This document shows, in pieces, positions 8,818 to 20,761 of a stretch of DNA of 64,000 bases; the first letter of the stretch is position 1, and every line of letters starts with the position of its first letter. The notes below the pieces were generated by a model that saw only the letters and a program-made list of their open reading frames with translations, did no database searches and was not told the DNA's origin. The position numbers and the translations under genes were made by a program. This DNA comes from Aestuariibius insulae (GTDB lineage: Bacteria > Pseudomonadota > Alphaproteobacteria > Rhodobacterales > Rhodobacteraceae), in the NCBI RefSeq assembly GCF_040783535.2, contig NZ_JBFONW020000006.1, positions 186,001 to 250,000 of the forward strand, given 5' to 3'.

Positions 8818-8848
8818 AACAAAAAAGACCCCGGTGCAAACCGGGGTC
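8818..8848 (-). terminator. intrinsic terminator of the atpHAGDC operon
   Basis: A perfect 8-bp GC-rich stem (GACCCCGG with CCGGGGTC, 6-nt loop) at 8827-8848, followed on the minus strand by TTTTTTGTT. It starts 23 bp after the atpC stop codon, which marks the end of the F1 operon. Confidence 0.9.
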
Positions 8849-8870
8849 TCTCAACTGTGGCAGGTTTCCC

Positions 8871-9314
8871 CTAAAGGCTTGGTTGCCGGGTCGACAGACC
8901 GATCTCTTCGCCCATCGCGACCATGTCGGAGAGCAGCTTTGCCGCCTCGTCGACCGGACCGGGGAGGTTCTCCTGAGCGGCGGTTTTCTTGGCCGCCTCG
9001 TAGGACTCCTGCATTTCATCGAACATGGCGTCGTAGTCTTCCTGAGAGACATCGCCCCTGTGGAGCGACTTCTCGGCCAGAACGGACAGACCTTCTGCCG
9101 TGATCTCGGCAAAGCCGCCGGAGACGATGTATTCGTCTGTTCCGTCGGAATGCACGACCCGCAGAACACCGGGGCGCAGGGTCGTGATGGTCGGCGCGTG
9201 GGCCGGCATCACGGTCATGTCGCCATCGGCGCCCGGCACTTTGACCTCGGTCGCCTCGAGCGAGGCGAGCCTGCGCTCGGGGCTGACCAGATCGAACTGC
9301 ATGGTGTCCGCCAT
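8871..9314 (-). CDS. atpC: F1 ATP synthase subunit epsilon
   Basis: Last gene of the F1 operon. The 147-residue protein begins MADTMQFDLVSPERRLASLEATEVKVPGADG and continues MPAHAPTITTLRPGVLRV, the standard N-terminal beta-sandwich; the C-terminal helices are present. Epsilon joins gamma to the c-ring and inhibits ATP hydrolysis. Its start overlaps the atpD stop region by one base, indicating tight coupling. It is somewhat longer than the 130-140 residues common in other groups. Confidence 0.93.
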   Translation of the reverse strand: MADTMQFDLVSPERRLASLEATEVKVPGADGDMTVMPAHAPTITTLRPGVLRVVHSDGTDEYIVSGGFAEITAEGLSVLAEKSLHRGDVSQEDYDAMFDEMQESYEAAKKTAAQENLPGPVDEAAKLLSDMVAMGEEIGLSTRQPSL

Positions 9315-10738
9315 TATGCTGCGTCCGCCGCCATCTTCTGAGCCTTCGCTTTCACGTCTTCGATGCCGCCGACCATGTAGAAGGCACCTTCCGGCAGGTG
9401 ATCGTACTCACCCGCGACAACGGCCTTGAAGGAGGCAATTGTGTCCTCGATCGGCACCTGAACGCCGGGCGATCCGGTGAAGACTTCAGCAACATCAAAG
9501 GGTTGGCTGAGGAAGCGCTGGATCTTCCGGGCGCGGGCCACGGTCAGCTTGTCCTCTTCCGAAAGCTCGTCCATGCCGAGAATGGCGATAATGTCCTGCA
9601 GCGACTTGTAGCGCTGGAGGATCCCTTGGACGTCACGGGCCACGCCGTAATGCTCTTCGCCGATGACGCCGGGATCGAGCAGACGCGAAGTCGAATCGAG
9701 CGGGTCCACAGCCGGGTAGATGCCCAGCTCGGAGATCGAGCGCGACAGAACCGTCGTGGCGTCGAGGTGGGCAAAGGACGTTGCCGGAGCCGGGTCGGTG
9801 AGGTCGTCGGCGGGCACGTAGATGGCCTGCACCGAGGTGATCGATCCGTTCCGCGTCGAGGTGATCCGCTCCTGCATCGCGCCCATGTCGGTGGCGAGTG
9901 TCGGCTGATAGCCCACAGCCGAGGGAATCCGGCCTAGAAGCGCCGACACCTCGGAGCCTGCTTGCGTGAAGCGGAAAATATTGTCGACGAAAAAGAGAAC
10001 GTCGGTTCCGGACTGGTCGCGGAACTGCTCGGCCATGGTCAGGCCGGACAGGGCGACGCGCATCCGTGCTCCGGGAGGCTCGTTCATCTGGCCGTAGACC
10101 AGTGCCACTTTGGACTTGGTCAGATCGTCGGCATTGATGACGCCGGATTCGATGAATTCGTAGTAAAGGTCGTTACCTTCACGCGTCCGCTCTCCGACAC
10201 CGGCGAAGACCGAATAGCCCGAGTGGACCTTTGCGATATTGTTGATCAGTTCCTGGATAAGAACCGTCTTGCCCACACCGGCACCGCCGAAGAGGCCGAT
10301 CTTGCCGCCCTTGGAATAGGGGGCCAGCAGGTCGATGACCTTGATGCCCGTCACGAGGATCTCGGACGTCGTGGATTGAGCTTCGAAACCGGGAGCTTCG
10401 TTGTGGATCGAGCGGCGCTCGGTCTCGCCGATGGGGCCTTTTTCATCCACAGGAGCGCCGACTACGTTCATGATCCGGCCGAGCGTCGCGTCGCCCACGG
10501 GCACGGTGATCGGACCATCCGTGTCACTGACTTCCTGACCGCGGACGAGACCCTCGGTCGCGTCCATGGCGATGGCTCGCACCGTGTTTTCGCCAAGGTG
10601 CTGGGCCACTTCGAGGATCAGCTCGTTTCCGTTGTTGTCGGTCGTCAGCGCGTTCAGGATCTCCGGTAGGTGATCCTCGAACTGCACGTCCACGACGGCG
10701 CCGATGACCTGGGTCACTTTGCCTTTTGCGTTTGCCAT
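9314..10738 (-). CDS. atpD: F1 ATP synthase subunit beta
   Basis: Catalytic subunit of the F1 head. The 474-residue protein carries the Walker A loop GGAGVGKTVLIQ, the GERTREGNDLYYE catalytic glutamate motif, Walker B VLFFVDNIFRFTQAG, and the SALLGRIPSAVGYQPTLATDMG stretch. All catalytic residues I can check are intact. It lies 18 bp after atpG. Confidence 0.97.
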   Translation of the reverse strand: MANAKGKVTQVIGAVVDVQFEDHLPEILNALTTDNNGNELILEVAQHLGENTVRAIAMDATEGLVRGQEVSDTDGPITVPVGDATLGRIMNVVGAPVDEKGPIGETERRSIHNEAPGFEAQSTTSEILVTGIKVIDLLAPYSKGGKIGLFGGAGVGKTVLIQELINNIAKVHSGYSVFAGVGERTREGNDLYYEFIESGVINADDLTKSKVALVYGQMNEPPGARMRVALSGLTMAEQFRDQSGTDVLFFVDNIFRFTQAGSEVSALLGRIPSAVGYQPTLATDMGAMQERITSTRNGSITSVQAIYVPADDLTDPAPATSFAHLDATTVLSRSISELGIYPAVDPLDSTSRLLDPGVIGEEHYGVARDVQGILQRYKSLQDIIAILGMDELSEEDKLTVARARKIQRFLSQPFDVAEVFTGSPGVQVPIEDTIASFKAVVAGEYDHLPEGAFYMVGGIEDVKAKAQKMAADAA

Positions 10739-10756
10739 TGTCCGGTCTCCGGTTCG

Positions 10757-11632
10757 TTAGAGCGCTTCCGCGCCCGAAATAATTTCGATCAGCTCGTTGG
10801 TGATGACGGCCTGACGCGAGCGGTTGTACTCGATGGTCAGCTTGTCGATCATCTCGCCTGCATTGCGGGTCGCGTTGTCCATCGCGGTCATCCGGGCCCC
10901 CTGCTCGCCTGCGCCATTCTCAAGGAGCGCCGAGAAGATTGCCGTCGCGACGCCGCGCGGGAGCAGGTCGGCGAGGATCTCTTCTTCGCTGGGCTCGTAG
11001 TCGTAGAGCGTCGAGCTGTCCTCGGCCGCCTCTTCGGGCGCCTCGTAGGGGATAAGCTGCTGCTCGGTCGGGATCTGACTGACGACGTTTTCGAACTGCG
11101 AATAGAACAGTGTCGCCACGTCGAATTCGCCATCGTCAAAGCGCCCGAGGATGTCCTTTGCCACGCCTTGGGCGTCGGCATAGCTCACCCGTTTGACGTC
11201 GCTCAGATCGATGTGACCGACCAGAGCGTCAGACCATTCGCGCCGCAGGACGTCGCGCCCCTTTTTGCCGACGGTCAGGATCTTGACGGTCTTTCCCTCC
11301 GCCTGCAGCTTCTCCGCGCTCGATCTCGCAAGTTTGGCGATGTTCGAGTTGAAGCCGCCGCACAGGCCCCGCTCTGCCGTCATCACGATGAGCAGATGGG
11401 TCTTGTCAGACCCGGTGCCCGCCAGAAGGCGAGGTGCGCTGTCGCTTTCGCCGACAGAGGCCGCAAGGCCCGCCATCACCGCGTTGAAACGCTCCGTATA
11501 GGGGCGCGCCATCTCTGCCGCTTCCTGCGCACGGCGCAGCTTGGCGGCAGCGACCATCTGCATCGCCTTCGTGATCTTGCGGGTCGACTTGACCGACTCG
11601 ATCCGGTTTTTGAGATCCTTAAGGCTGGGCAT
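10757..11632 (-). CDS. atpG: F1 ATP synthase subunit gamma
   Basis: Central rotor shaft of F1. The 291-residue protein has the N-terminal helix PSLKDLKNRIESVKSTRKITKAMQMVAA (shown here in pieces: KITKAMQMVAAAKLRRAQ) and the C-terminal helix RMTAMDNATRNAGEMIDKLTIEYNRSRQAVITNELIEI, both diagnostic. The usual GLCGGFN motif is present. It begins 6 bp after the end of atpA and precedes atpD by 18 bp. Confidence 0.96.
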   Translation of the reverse strand: MPSLKDLKNRIESVKSTRKITKAMQMVAAAKLRRAQEAAEMARPYTERFNAVMAGLAASVGESDSAPRLLAGTGSDKTHLLIVMTAERGLCGGFNSNIAKLARSSAEKLQAEGKTVKILTVGKKGRDVLRREWSDALVGHIDLSDVKRVSYADAQGVAKDILGRFDDGEFDVATLFYSQFENVVSQIPTEQQLIPYEAPEEAAEDSSTLYDYEPSEEEILADLLPRGVATAIFSALLENGAGEQGARMTAMDNATRNAGEMIDKLTIEYNRSRQAVITNELIEIISGAEAL

Positions 11633-11638
11633 CCGGGT

Positions 11639-13176
<1,538 letters not shown>

Positions 13177-13177
<1 letters not shown>

Positions 13178-13737
13178 TAGCGGGCCTCTTTCATGGTGTT
13201 CTGGAGCGCGTCGAGCTTGGAGCGGATCGAGGTGTCGATCATCTTCGAGCCGACCTTAACGACAAGGCCGCCAATGAGGCTTTCATCGACGGACTGGTTG
13301 AGTTTCACATCGCTGCCGAAGCGGTCCTTGAGGACCTTGGCGAGCTTGTCGGACTGGGTTTTGGTCAGTGCCTTGGCGGCAGTGACATCTGCGGTGATCT
13401 CGCCCTTTTCCTCGGCGATCTTTTCGCGAAGATCGGTAAGGAGCGCGGGGACGACGAAGAGGCGGCGGTTCTGCGCCATCAGCTTGAGCGTGTTTACGAC
13501 TGTCTCGGACAGGCCCATCTTCGCGGCAAGCGCGCCGATTGCGGTTTCCTGCTGGTCGCGGCTGTAGATCGGGGAGTGCAAGAGGCTCTTGAGATCGTCG
13601 CTTTCAGAGATGGCGGCGCCAAGGGCATCCACGTCTTTTTCCAAGGTCTCAAGCGCCTTGGCCTCTTTCATCAGTTCAAACACGGCTGAGGCATAACGGT
13701 CGGCAATGCCTGTTGAAATCGAAGCTGGTTCCGACAC
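13177..13737 (-). CDS. atpH: F1 ATP synthase subunit delta
   Basis: First gene of the F1 operon; delta (OSCP-like) links F1 to the peripheral stalk. The start is a GTG at 13737: GGAAGG lies 6 bases upstream and the product then begins with SEPASISTGIADRYASAVFEL, the family N-terminus, giving 186 residues. A longer frame to 13833 would add a 32-residue extension with no family support. C-terminal VKLNQSVDESLIGGLVVKVGSKMID is typical. No atpB, atpE or atpF genes are nearby, so F0 must be encoded elsewhere, as usual in alphaproteobacteria. Confidence 0.94.
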
Positions 13738-14041
13738 GTCCACCCTTCCGATGTCTTCGCCGGACGAGTGGTTCGCCGCGGCAATCGTCTTGGGGCGCTT
13801 CCACTCGAAGCACCCGGTCAAATCAGGGGCCATGTAACAGAGGCCTTTATACGCCGCAACCGTCCCGAATGCGCCTTTTGCAGGCCGGATCGACGCTTTG
13901 TTCAGATAGGGCCTGCCTCCCGCGTGGAAAGGCCCGGCGGCAGCTGTTCTTTCGGGCCTTGGGGTGCGATGAAGGACCGGCGGGCCCGGCAGGTCATTTG
14001 GCCGCAGAGGTCATGCGCCGTTGTCAGGAAGGGCCGGCAGG
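13738..14041. other. divergent intergenic region between atpH and the VOC gene
   Basis: About 304 bp without a convincing gene. It must contain the promoter of the atpHAGDC operon on the minus strand and that of the VOC gene on the plus strand. On the minus strand a TATAAA near 13850 is a possible -10, but no good -35 is correctly spaced. Short open frames here overlap on several frames and have no recognisable content. Confidence 0.4.
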
Positions 14042-14659
14042 ATGCTTGAATTCGATCATATCGCGGTTGTCGCCCCCTCTCTTGAGGCCGGGAAAACCTT
14101 TGTAAGAGAACGGCTTGGCGTGGATGTGCCGGATGGCGGAGCCCATCCCCTGATGGGCACGCATAACTGCCTAATGAAGCTGGGGCAGGATGAGTTTTTC
14201 GAGATTATCGCCATCGACCCGGATGCCCCCGATCCGGGCCGTTCGCGGTGGTTCGGGCTGGACAATTTGGGGGACGGGCCGATCCGGGTCGGCAACTGGA
14301 TCTGCCGGACCGAGGATGTCGATCGGGCGATCGATACTGTTGAGGCCGAAACGGGACCTGCGATCGCGATGACGCGCGGGGATCTGAACTGGCGGATCAC
14401 GGTGCCTGAGGATGGCTCCCTGCCCTATGGCGGAGGGGTTCCGACCTTGCTGGAATGGCCCGAACGCCCCTTTCCCGGCAGCCGGATGCCCGATCTGGGA
14501 TGCGCTTTGGAGCGTTTGACGATCCGCCATCCTGAGGCTGCGCGGATCGAGGCGATGCTGGAGGGGAAGCTGACCGATCCGCGGATCGTGTTCGAGACGG
14601 GCGAGACGGTCGCGCTGAAAGCGGCGATCCGGACGCCGGACGGAGTGCGCGAGATCTGA
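14042..14659 (+). CDS. VOC family (glyoxalase-like) protein
   Basis: A 205-residue protein starting LEFDHIAVVAPSLEAGKTFVRERLGVDVPDGG, the first beta-alpha-beta-beta-beta unit of the vicinal oxygen chelate fold with a possible metal His in DHI; LGQDEFFEIIAIDPDA supplies a possible Glu ligand. This matches the glyoxalase-like domain class with unknown substrate. The ATG at 14042 is preferred to the ATG at 14021 because the conserved fold begins directly after it. Neighbouring genes give no pathway hint. Confidence 0.75.
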   Translation: MLEFDHIAVVAPSLEAGKTFVRERLGVDVPDGGAHPLMGTHNCLMKLGQDEFFEIIAIDPDAPDPGRSRWFGLDNLGDGPIRVGNWICRTEDVDRAIDTVEAETGPAIAMTRGDLNWRITVPEDGSLPYGGGVPTLLEWPERPFPGSRMPDLGCALERLTIRHPEAARIEAMLEGKLTDPRIVFETGETVALKAAIRTPDGVREI

Positions 14660-14743
14660 CGCCGGTTCGGCGCGAAGACCGGCGGCGGCGAGGATCGGCG
14701 CGAATCGGGGGTTAACGCCAAGCAGGGTTGGCGTTTCGGCATG

Positions 14744-14808
14744 CGGTATCCGGTCGGTATTGCGTCGGTATCCGGTCGGTGGATTTTCGGCATGATCCCG
14801 GGTTAACG
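14744..14808. repeat. 65-bp dispersed repeat, copy 1
   Basis: Matches 43340-43404 at 59 of 65 positions by eye with no gaps. It contains two near-identical halves (GGTATCCGGTCGGT twice) and ends GGATTTTCGGCATG...GTTAACG. It lies between two convergent genes. Family and function are unknown to me. Confidence 0.85.
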
Positions 14809-14849
14809 GACAGAGCGCTCGAAAATCCGCGCAACGGCGGAGACAATCC

Positions 14850-15653
14850 TTAGTCGCGAGGCGGGATTGTTTCTGCGCTTAGGGTGGCGCCTTGGCGGGC
14901 CGGTTCAGGCTCTGGCATGCCGATCCCTTCGAGGACCCGCAAAGGGCGCCGGACGGCTTCGGGGAGGCCGGGCCTCGTCGGGGCAGCGACCTGTTTGCTG
15001 GCTTCGACGACAAGGACCCCTCCGGCGGCGATGGCGGGCAGAGAGCTGCCGACCCTTTCGAGAATCGGTCCGGTCTTGAGCCAAAAGCGCTGATCGGTCG
15101 GCGGCTGGAACAGCGCGGAGGAGACATGTTCGGTCATGAAGCGGTGGCGCTTGAGCTGCTCTTCGAGCTGGCTGGTCGAATAGGGCCTCCCGTAGCCGAA
15201 GGGCGTCCGGTCGCGCCGCGCCCAGAAGCCCGCCCGGTTCGGCACGATGAAGATCGCCCGCCCGCCGGGGCCGAGCACGCGCCAGCATTCGTCCAGAAGT
15301 GCCGAGGCATGTTCGGACGTCTCCAACCCGTGCAGCAGGATCAGACGATCGACCTTGCCGGTATCGATGGGCCAGAGCGTTTCTTCGGTCAGAACGCTGA
15401 CATTGGGCTGTTGAGACGGCCAGGGCATCACGCCCTGAGGACCCGGCATCAAGGCGATGGTGCGGCGCGCCACACCGAGATAGGGGCGCAGGAGCGGAAC
15501 GGCAAAGCCGAAGCCGACGACCGACATGGCGCCCATGCCAGACGCGTCGGGCGGCCAGAGCGTCGCGATCCGGTCGCGGATCACGCGCTGCGCGGCGCGG
15601 CCCAGAGCGCTGCGATAATAAAAGCGCCTCAGATCGATCACATCGAGATGCAT
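14850..15653 (-). CDS. class I SAM-dependent methyltransferase domain protein
   Basis: A 267-residue protein of the methyltransferase-11 type. VIDLRRFYYRSALGRAAQRVIRD precedes the SAM-binding strand MSVVGFGFAVPLLRPYL, and the post-motif region VDRLILLHGLETSEHASALLDECWRVLGPGGRAIFIVPNRAGFWARRD is characteristic of the fold. The glycine-rich loop (VGFGFA) is weaker than canonical GxGxG. Substrate unknown. Divergent from gloB, from which it is separated by about 60 bp; pairing of this methyltransferase with gloB is common in related bacteria as far as I know, but no shared role is proven. Confidence 0.8.
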   Translation of the reverse strand: MHLDVIDLRRFYYRSALGRAAQRVIRDRIATLWPPDASGMGAMSVVGFGFAVPLLRPYLGVARRTIALMPGPQGVMPWPSQQPNVSVLTEETLWPIDTGKVDRLILLHGLETSEHASALLDECWRVLGPGGRAIFIVPNRAGFWARRDRTPFGYGRPYSTSQLEEQLKRHRFMTEHVSSALFQPPTDQRFWLKTGPILERVGSSLPAIAAGGVLVVEASKQVAAPTRPGLPEAVRRPLRVLEGIGMPEPEPARQGATLSAETIPPRD

Positions 15654-15715
15654 TGCAGGAACCGCCCTTCCACGGTTTGGTTGACCTCAGGATAACCCCA
15701 GCCGGACAAATGACC

Positions 15716-16483
15716 ATGCCCCTTCACATCGAAACGGTTCCCTGCCTTCAGGACAATTATGCCTATGTCCTTCACGATGACATCACCCGGCGCACGGCGC
15801 TGGTCGATGCGCCCGAGGTCGAGCCGATCCGCGAGCTTCTTGTAGGACGCGGATGGGAGCTGTCGGATCTGCTGATCACGCATCATCATTCCGATCATAT
15901 CGACGGCGTGGCGGATCTGCACAAGATCTATGACTGCCGCGTGATCGGCGCGCAGGCCGATCAGCACCGGTTGCCGACGCTCGATCTGGCCGTGGGCGAG
16001 ACGGATGTGGAGGCGGTCTGCGGCGAAGAGGTGCATATCATCGACGTGCCAGGTCATACGGTGGGGCATATCGCGTTCTACATGCCGGGCGCGCAGGCGC
16101 TGTTTTCGGCCGACAGCCTGATGTCCTGCGGCTGCGGGCGCCTGTTCGAGGGCACGCCTGCCCAAATGTGGGAGAGCCTGCTCAAGATGCGCAAACTGCC
16201 CGATGAGACCACGGTTTATTCGGGGCATGAATATACGCTGACCAATATCCGCTTTGCCCTGACCCTTGAACCGGAGCATGAAGCGCTTAAATCACGGCTC
16301 CAGACCGCCGAAGATCTGCGCAAGGCGGATAAACCAACCCTCCCCGTTTCTCTTGCAGAGGAAAAACGTACAAACCCGTTCCTGCGGGCGGACGATCCGG
16401 CATTGAAGGCCGCGATCGGCATGGAGGGCGCGTCCGACGAGGATGTGTTCGCCGAAATCCGCAAAAGGCGGGATTCGTTCTGA
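15716..16483 (+). CDS. gloB: hydroxyacylglutathione hydrolase (glyoxalase II)
   Basis: Hydrolyses S-D-lactoylglutathione to lactate and glutathione in methylglyoxal detoxification. Metallo-beta-lactamase fold with the binuclear metal motif THHHSDHIDG, then VPGHTVGH, FSADSLMSCGCGRLFEGTP and YSGHEYTLTN; the C-terminal domain ends KTNPFLR-like RTNPFLRADD. The ATG at 15716 gives 255 residues and the standard MPLHIETVPCLQDNYAYVL start; an ATG two codons upstream (15710) is also possible. Confidence 0.94.
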   Translation: MPLHIETVPCLQDNYAYVLHDDITRRTALVDAPEVEPIRELLVGRGWELSDLLITHHHSDHIDGVADLHKIYDCRVIGAQADQHRLPTLDLAVGETDVEAVCGEEVHIIDVPGHTVGHIAFYMPGAQALFSADSLMSCGCGRLFEGTPAQMWESLLKMRKLPDETTVYSGHEYTLTNIRFALTLEPEHEALKSRLQTAEDLRKADKPTLPVSLAEEKRTNPFLRADDPALKAAIGMEGASDEDVFAEIRKRRDSF

Positions 16484-16680
16484 CCGATATCGCGGCGAAA
16501 TTGCTGGGGATCTGGTCGGATTGCGGGCGTCAAGTGCGTCGATCACGAAGAATGTGACGCCTGCGACAAAGAAATTCCTTGAAGCTTGGCTAAGAACACC
16601 GAACTTTAAGATATAGAGGCCACGGTCAGGACGGGGCCACGAAAGTCCCGCCGCCGACCCCGATCAGAGGAGCACGTGCT

Positions 16681-19005
<2,325 letters not shown>

Positions 19006-19044
19006 GGCGAGACCGCTTTAGGTTCCACCTCGTAAAGTTTGATC

Positions 19045-19074
19045 AGCCCCGGCCTTTGCGCCGGGGCTTTTTTT
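19045..19074 (+). terminator. intrinsic terminator of clpA
   Basis: A 9-bp perfect stem (AGCCCCGGC with GCCGGGGCT, 6-nt loop) is followed by TTTTTT on the plus strand, 40 bp after the clpA stop codon. Confidence 0.92.
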
Positions 19075-19480
19075 GGCGTCGGAGAGTCTTGAGTTCTACT
19101 CGACGGGTGGCTGTTTTCGGCAAAGACCGGACGGGTCCCCTCTGGCATCGCCTCCCGCTGCGCAGCAAGCTGCGGATGGTCAGCACGATGCGATAGTCTG
19201 GACTCAATCGCTTTCACCGGCGTCTCAACAGGACTGAGCTGGATATCAGATTTTCCTGCCCGATCGTTGCATCGGCGGAGGGTCAGATCTCCAGCCATCA
19301 GACCGAACGATACCGTGGGCTCTTTGAGAAGGCGATTGCTCAAACCTCGCGCGAGCGATCTGGCCAATTGGCGATCGAGGCTGTCCTGGCACGTGACTGC
19401 GCTGCCGGGGAGGGTTCAGGTAAGACAGCCTGTTCACGTCCCGGGTTTCAACCGTTGTCCGTGGCCGGTAGTCTGTTCCA
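19075..19480. other. 406-bp intergenic region before the ankyrin gene
   Basis: No coding region here is convincing: the open frames on both strands are short, overlap each other, and have no recognisable sequence. It presumably holds the promoter of the ankyrin gene. I saw no tRNA-like or riboswitch-like structure. Confidence 0.4.
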
Positions 19481-20734
19481 ATGTCATTCTCTTTGATCAG
19501 ATGTCTGGCGGTCGCAGCGCCCTTGCTGGGTTTGTCAGGTGGCGCGTTTGCCTGCACTCCCGTTCCGGAAACCCTGCAGGATCTTTTGTCGGCGAAAGAT
19601 GCAGCCGGTTGCTTCGATGCGGTTCTGAAGCAGGCGCCAGAAGACAGGCGCGAGAGTGCGATTTTGAACATTCTCGATGCCGCGATTTATGCGGGCAACC
19701 TGCCGCTCGTCCGAGCCGCGATCGAGGCGGGAGCGTTGACGATAGATCACACGGGAGTGGGCTTGTCTCCTCCACTTTTCGAGGCGATCCGGTGGGGGCA
19801 GCCAGAGACTGTCGATCTTCTGCTCGAGGCCGGTGCCGATCCCGATCTGAGTGTTGGAGACGAACAGTCCGCTCAGCAACCGTTGCTGTTGGCGGCGTTG
19901 GGCGGAGAGGACCGCATCATGCGCAGTTTGCTGGATGCGGGTGCGGATCCGACGGGCACCATGATCGTGAGCCCTTTGGTGATCGCTGCGCGCGATGGGC
20001 AGGCGGGCATGGTAAATATGCTTGTGGAGGCCGGCGGGATTGCCCGGTTTCACCCCGAAGCGCCTGAGGGCATGACGCTGATCGAAATGGGGATTTACGG
20101 CCGTGGGGACCGAGGGCCGGTGATCTCGGCCTTGATCGCAGGAGGCGAGGATCCCGCTCAGCCTATGTCGCGAGGGGAGTTGCCCCTGTTCACCGCAGCC
20201 GTTCTGGGACAAGGCGGCGTGGTGCGTACCATCGTAGACGATGGCGTGCCTGTGGATATGATCGACCAGCGGGGATTTACAGCGCTTGTCGCTGCCGCAG
20301 AGGCGGGCAGTTTGGCCGGCCTAAGCGTTTTGCTGGAGCTTGGCGCAGATCCGGATTTCGACGATGGGGCCGCAGCCCGTCAGGCAGAACTGAATGGCGA
20401 AGATCTGATTCTCGAGTACCTTCGTGCCGTTGGCGATTCCGCTGCGCAGCAACAGATCCTGAACAACGCTCTGGAAATCGAAGTTCTCAGTCTGTTTGCG
20501 GGCGAGGCAGAAGCGCTGATGCAGGAAGGAGCCGATCCGAATGCTTGGGTTGGCAAGGATCATTTGCTTAACCGGATCGAGTGTTCTCCGAGGATCGGGA
20601 CGATCTTGCTTGATGGGGGCGCTGACCCTGACCTGATGCTGGTCGAGAGCGGCTGGATGCCATGGGTCATGTCTTGCGGAGAGACAGCGCATGATGGGGC
20701 GGAGTATCTCAATCGTCTTGGCTGGGCGAAGTGA
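19481..20734 (+). CDS. secreted ankyrin-repeat protein
   Basis: A 417-residue protein with a signal peptide (SLIRCLAVAAPLLGLSGGAFA, cleavage likely before CTPVPE; a lipoprotein is less likely as the lipobox LSGGAFAC is poor but possible). From about residue 65 there are ankyrin units with the phrases NLPLVRAAIEAGA, QPETVDLLLEAGADPDL, EDRIMRSLLDAGADPT, QAGMVNMLVEAG, and SLAGLSVLLELGADPDF, spaced about 33-40 residues. The C-terminal part has a last weak repeat (LLDGGADPDL). The likely site is the periplasm, with a protein-binding role. No toxin partner or effector gene is adjacent. Confidence 0.83.
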   Translation: MSFSLIRCLAVAAPLLGLSGGAFACTPVPETLQDLLSAKDAAGCFDAVLKQAPEDRRESAILNILDAAIYAGNLPLVRAAIEAGALTIDHTGVGLSPPLFEAIRWGQPETVDLLLEAGADPDLSVGDEQSAQQPLLLAALGGEDRIMRSLLDAGADPTGTMIVSPLVIAARDGQAGMVNMLVEAGGIARFHPEAPEGMTLIEMGIYGRGDRGPVISALIAGGEDPAQPMSRGELPLFTAAVLGQGGVVRTIVDDGVPVDMIDQRGFTALVAAAEAGSLAGLSVLLELGADPDFDDGAAARQAELNGEDLILEYLRAVGDSAAQQQILNNALEIEVLSLFAGEAEALMQEGADPNAWVGKDHLLNRIECSPRIGTILLDGGADPDLMLVESGWMPWVMSCGETAHDGAEYLNRLGWAK

Positions 20735-20761
20735 CGCCTGCCAGCGAGCTGACGCGGTGGA

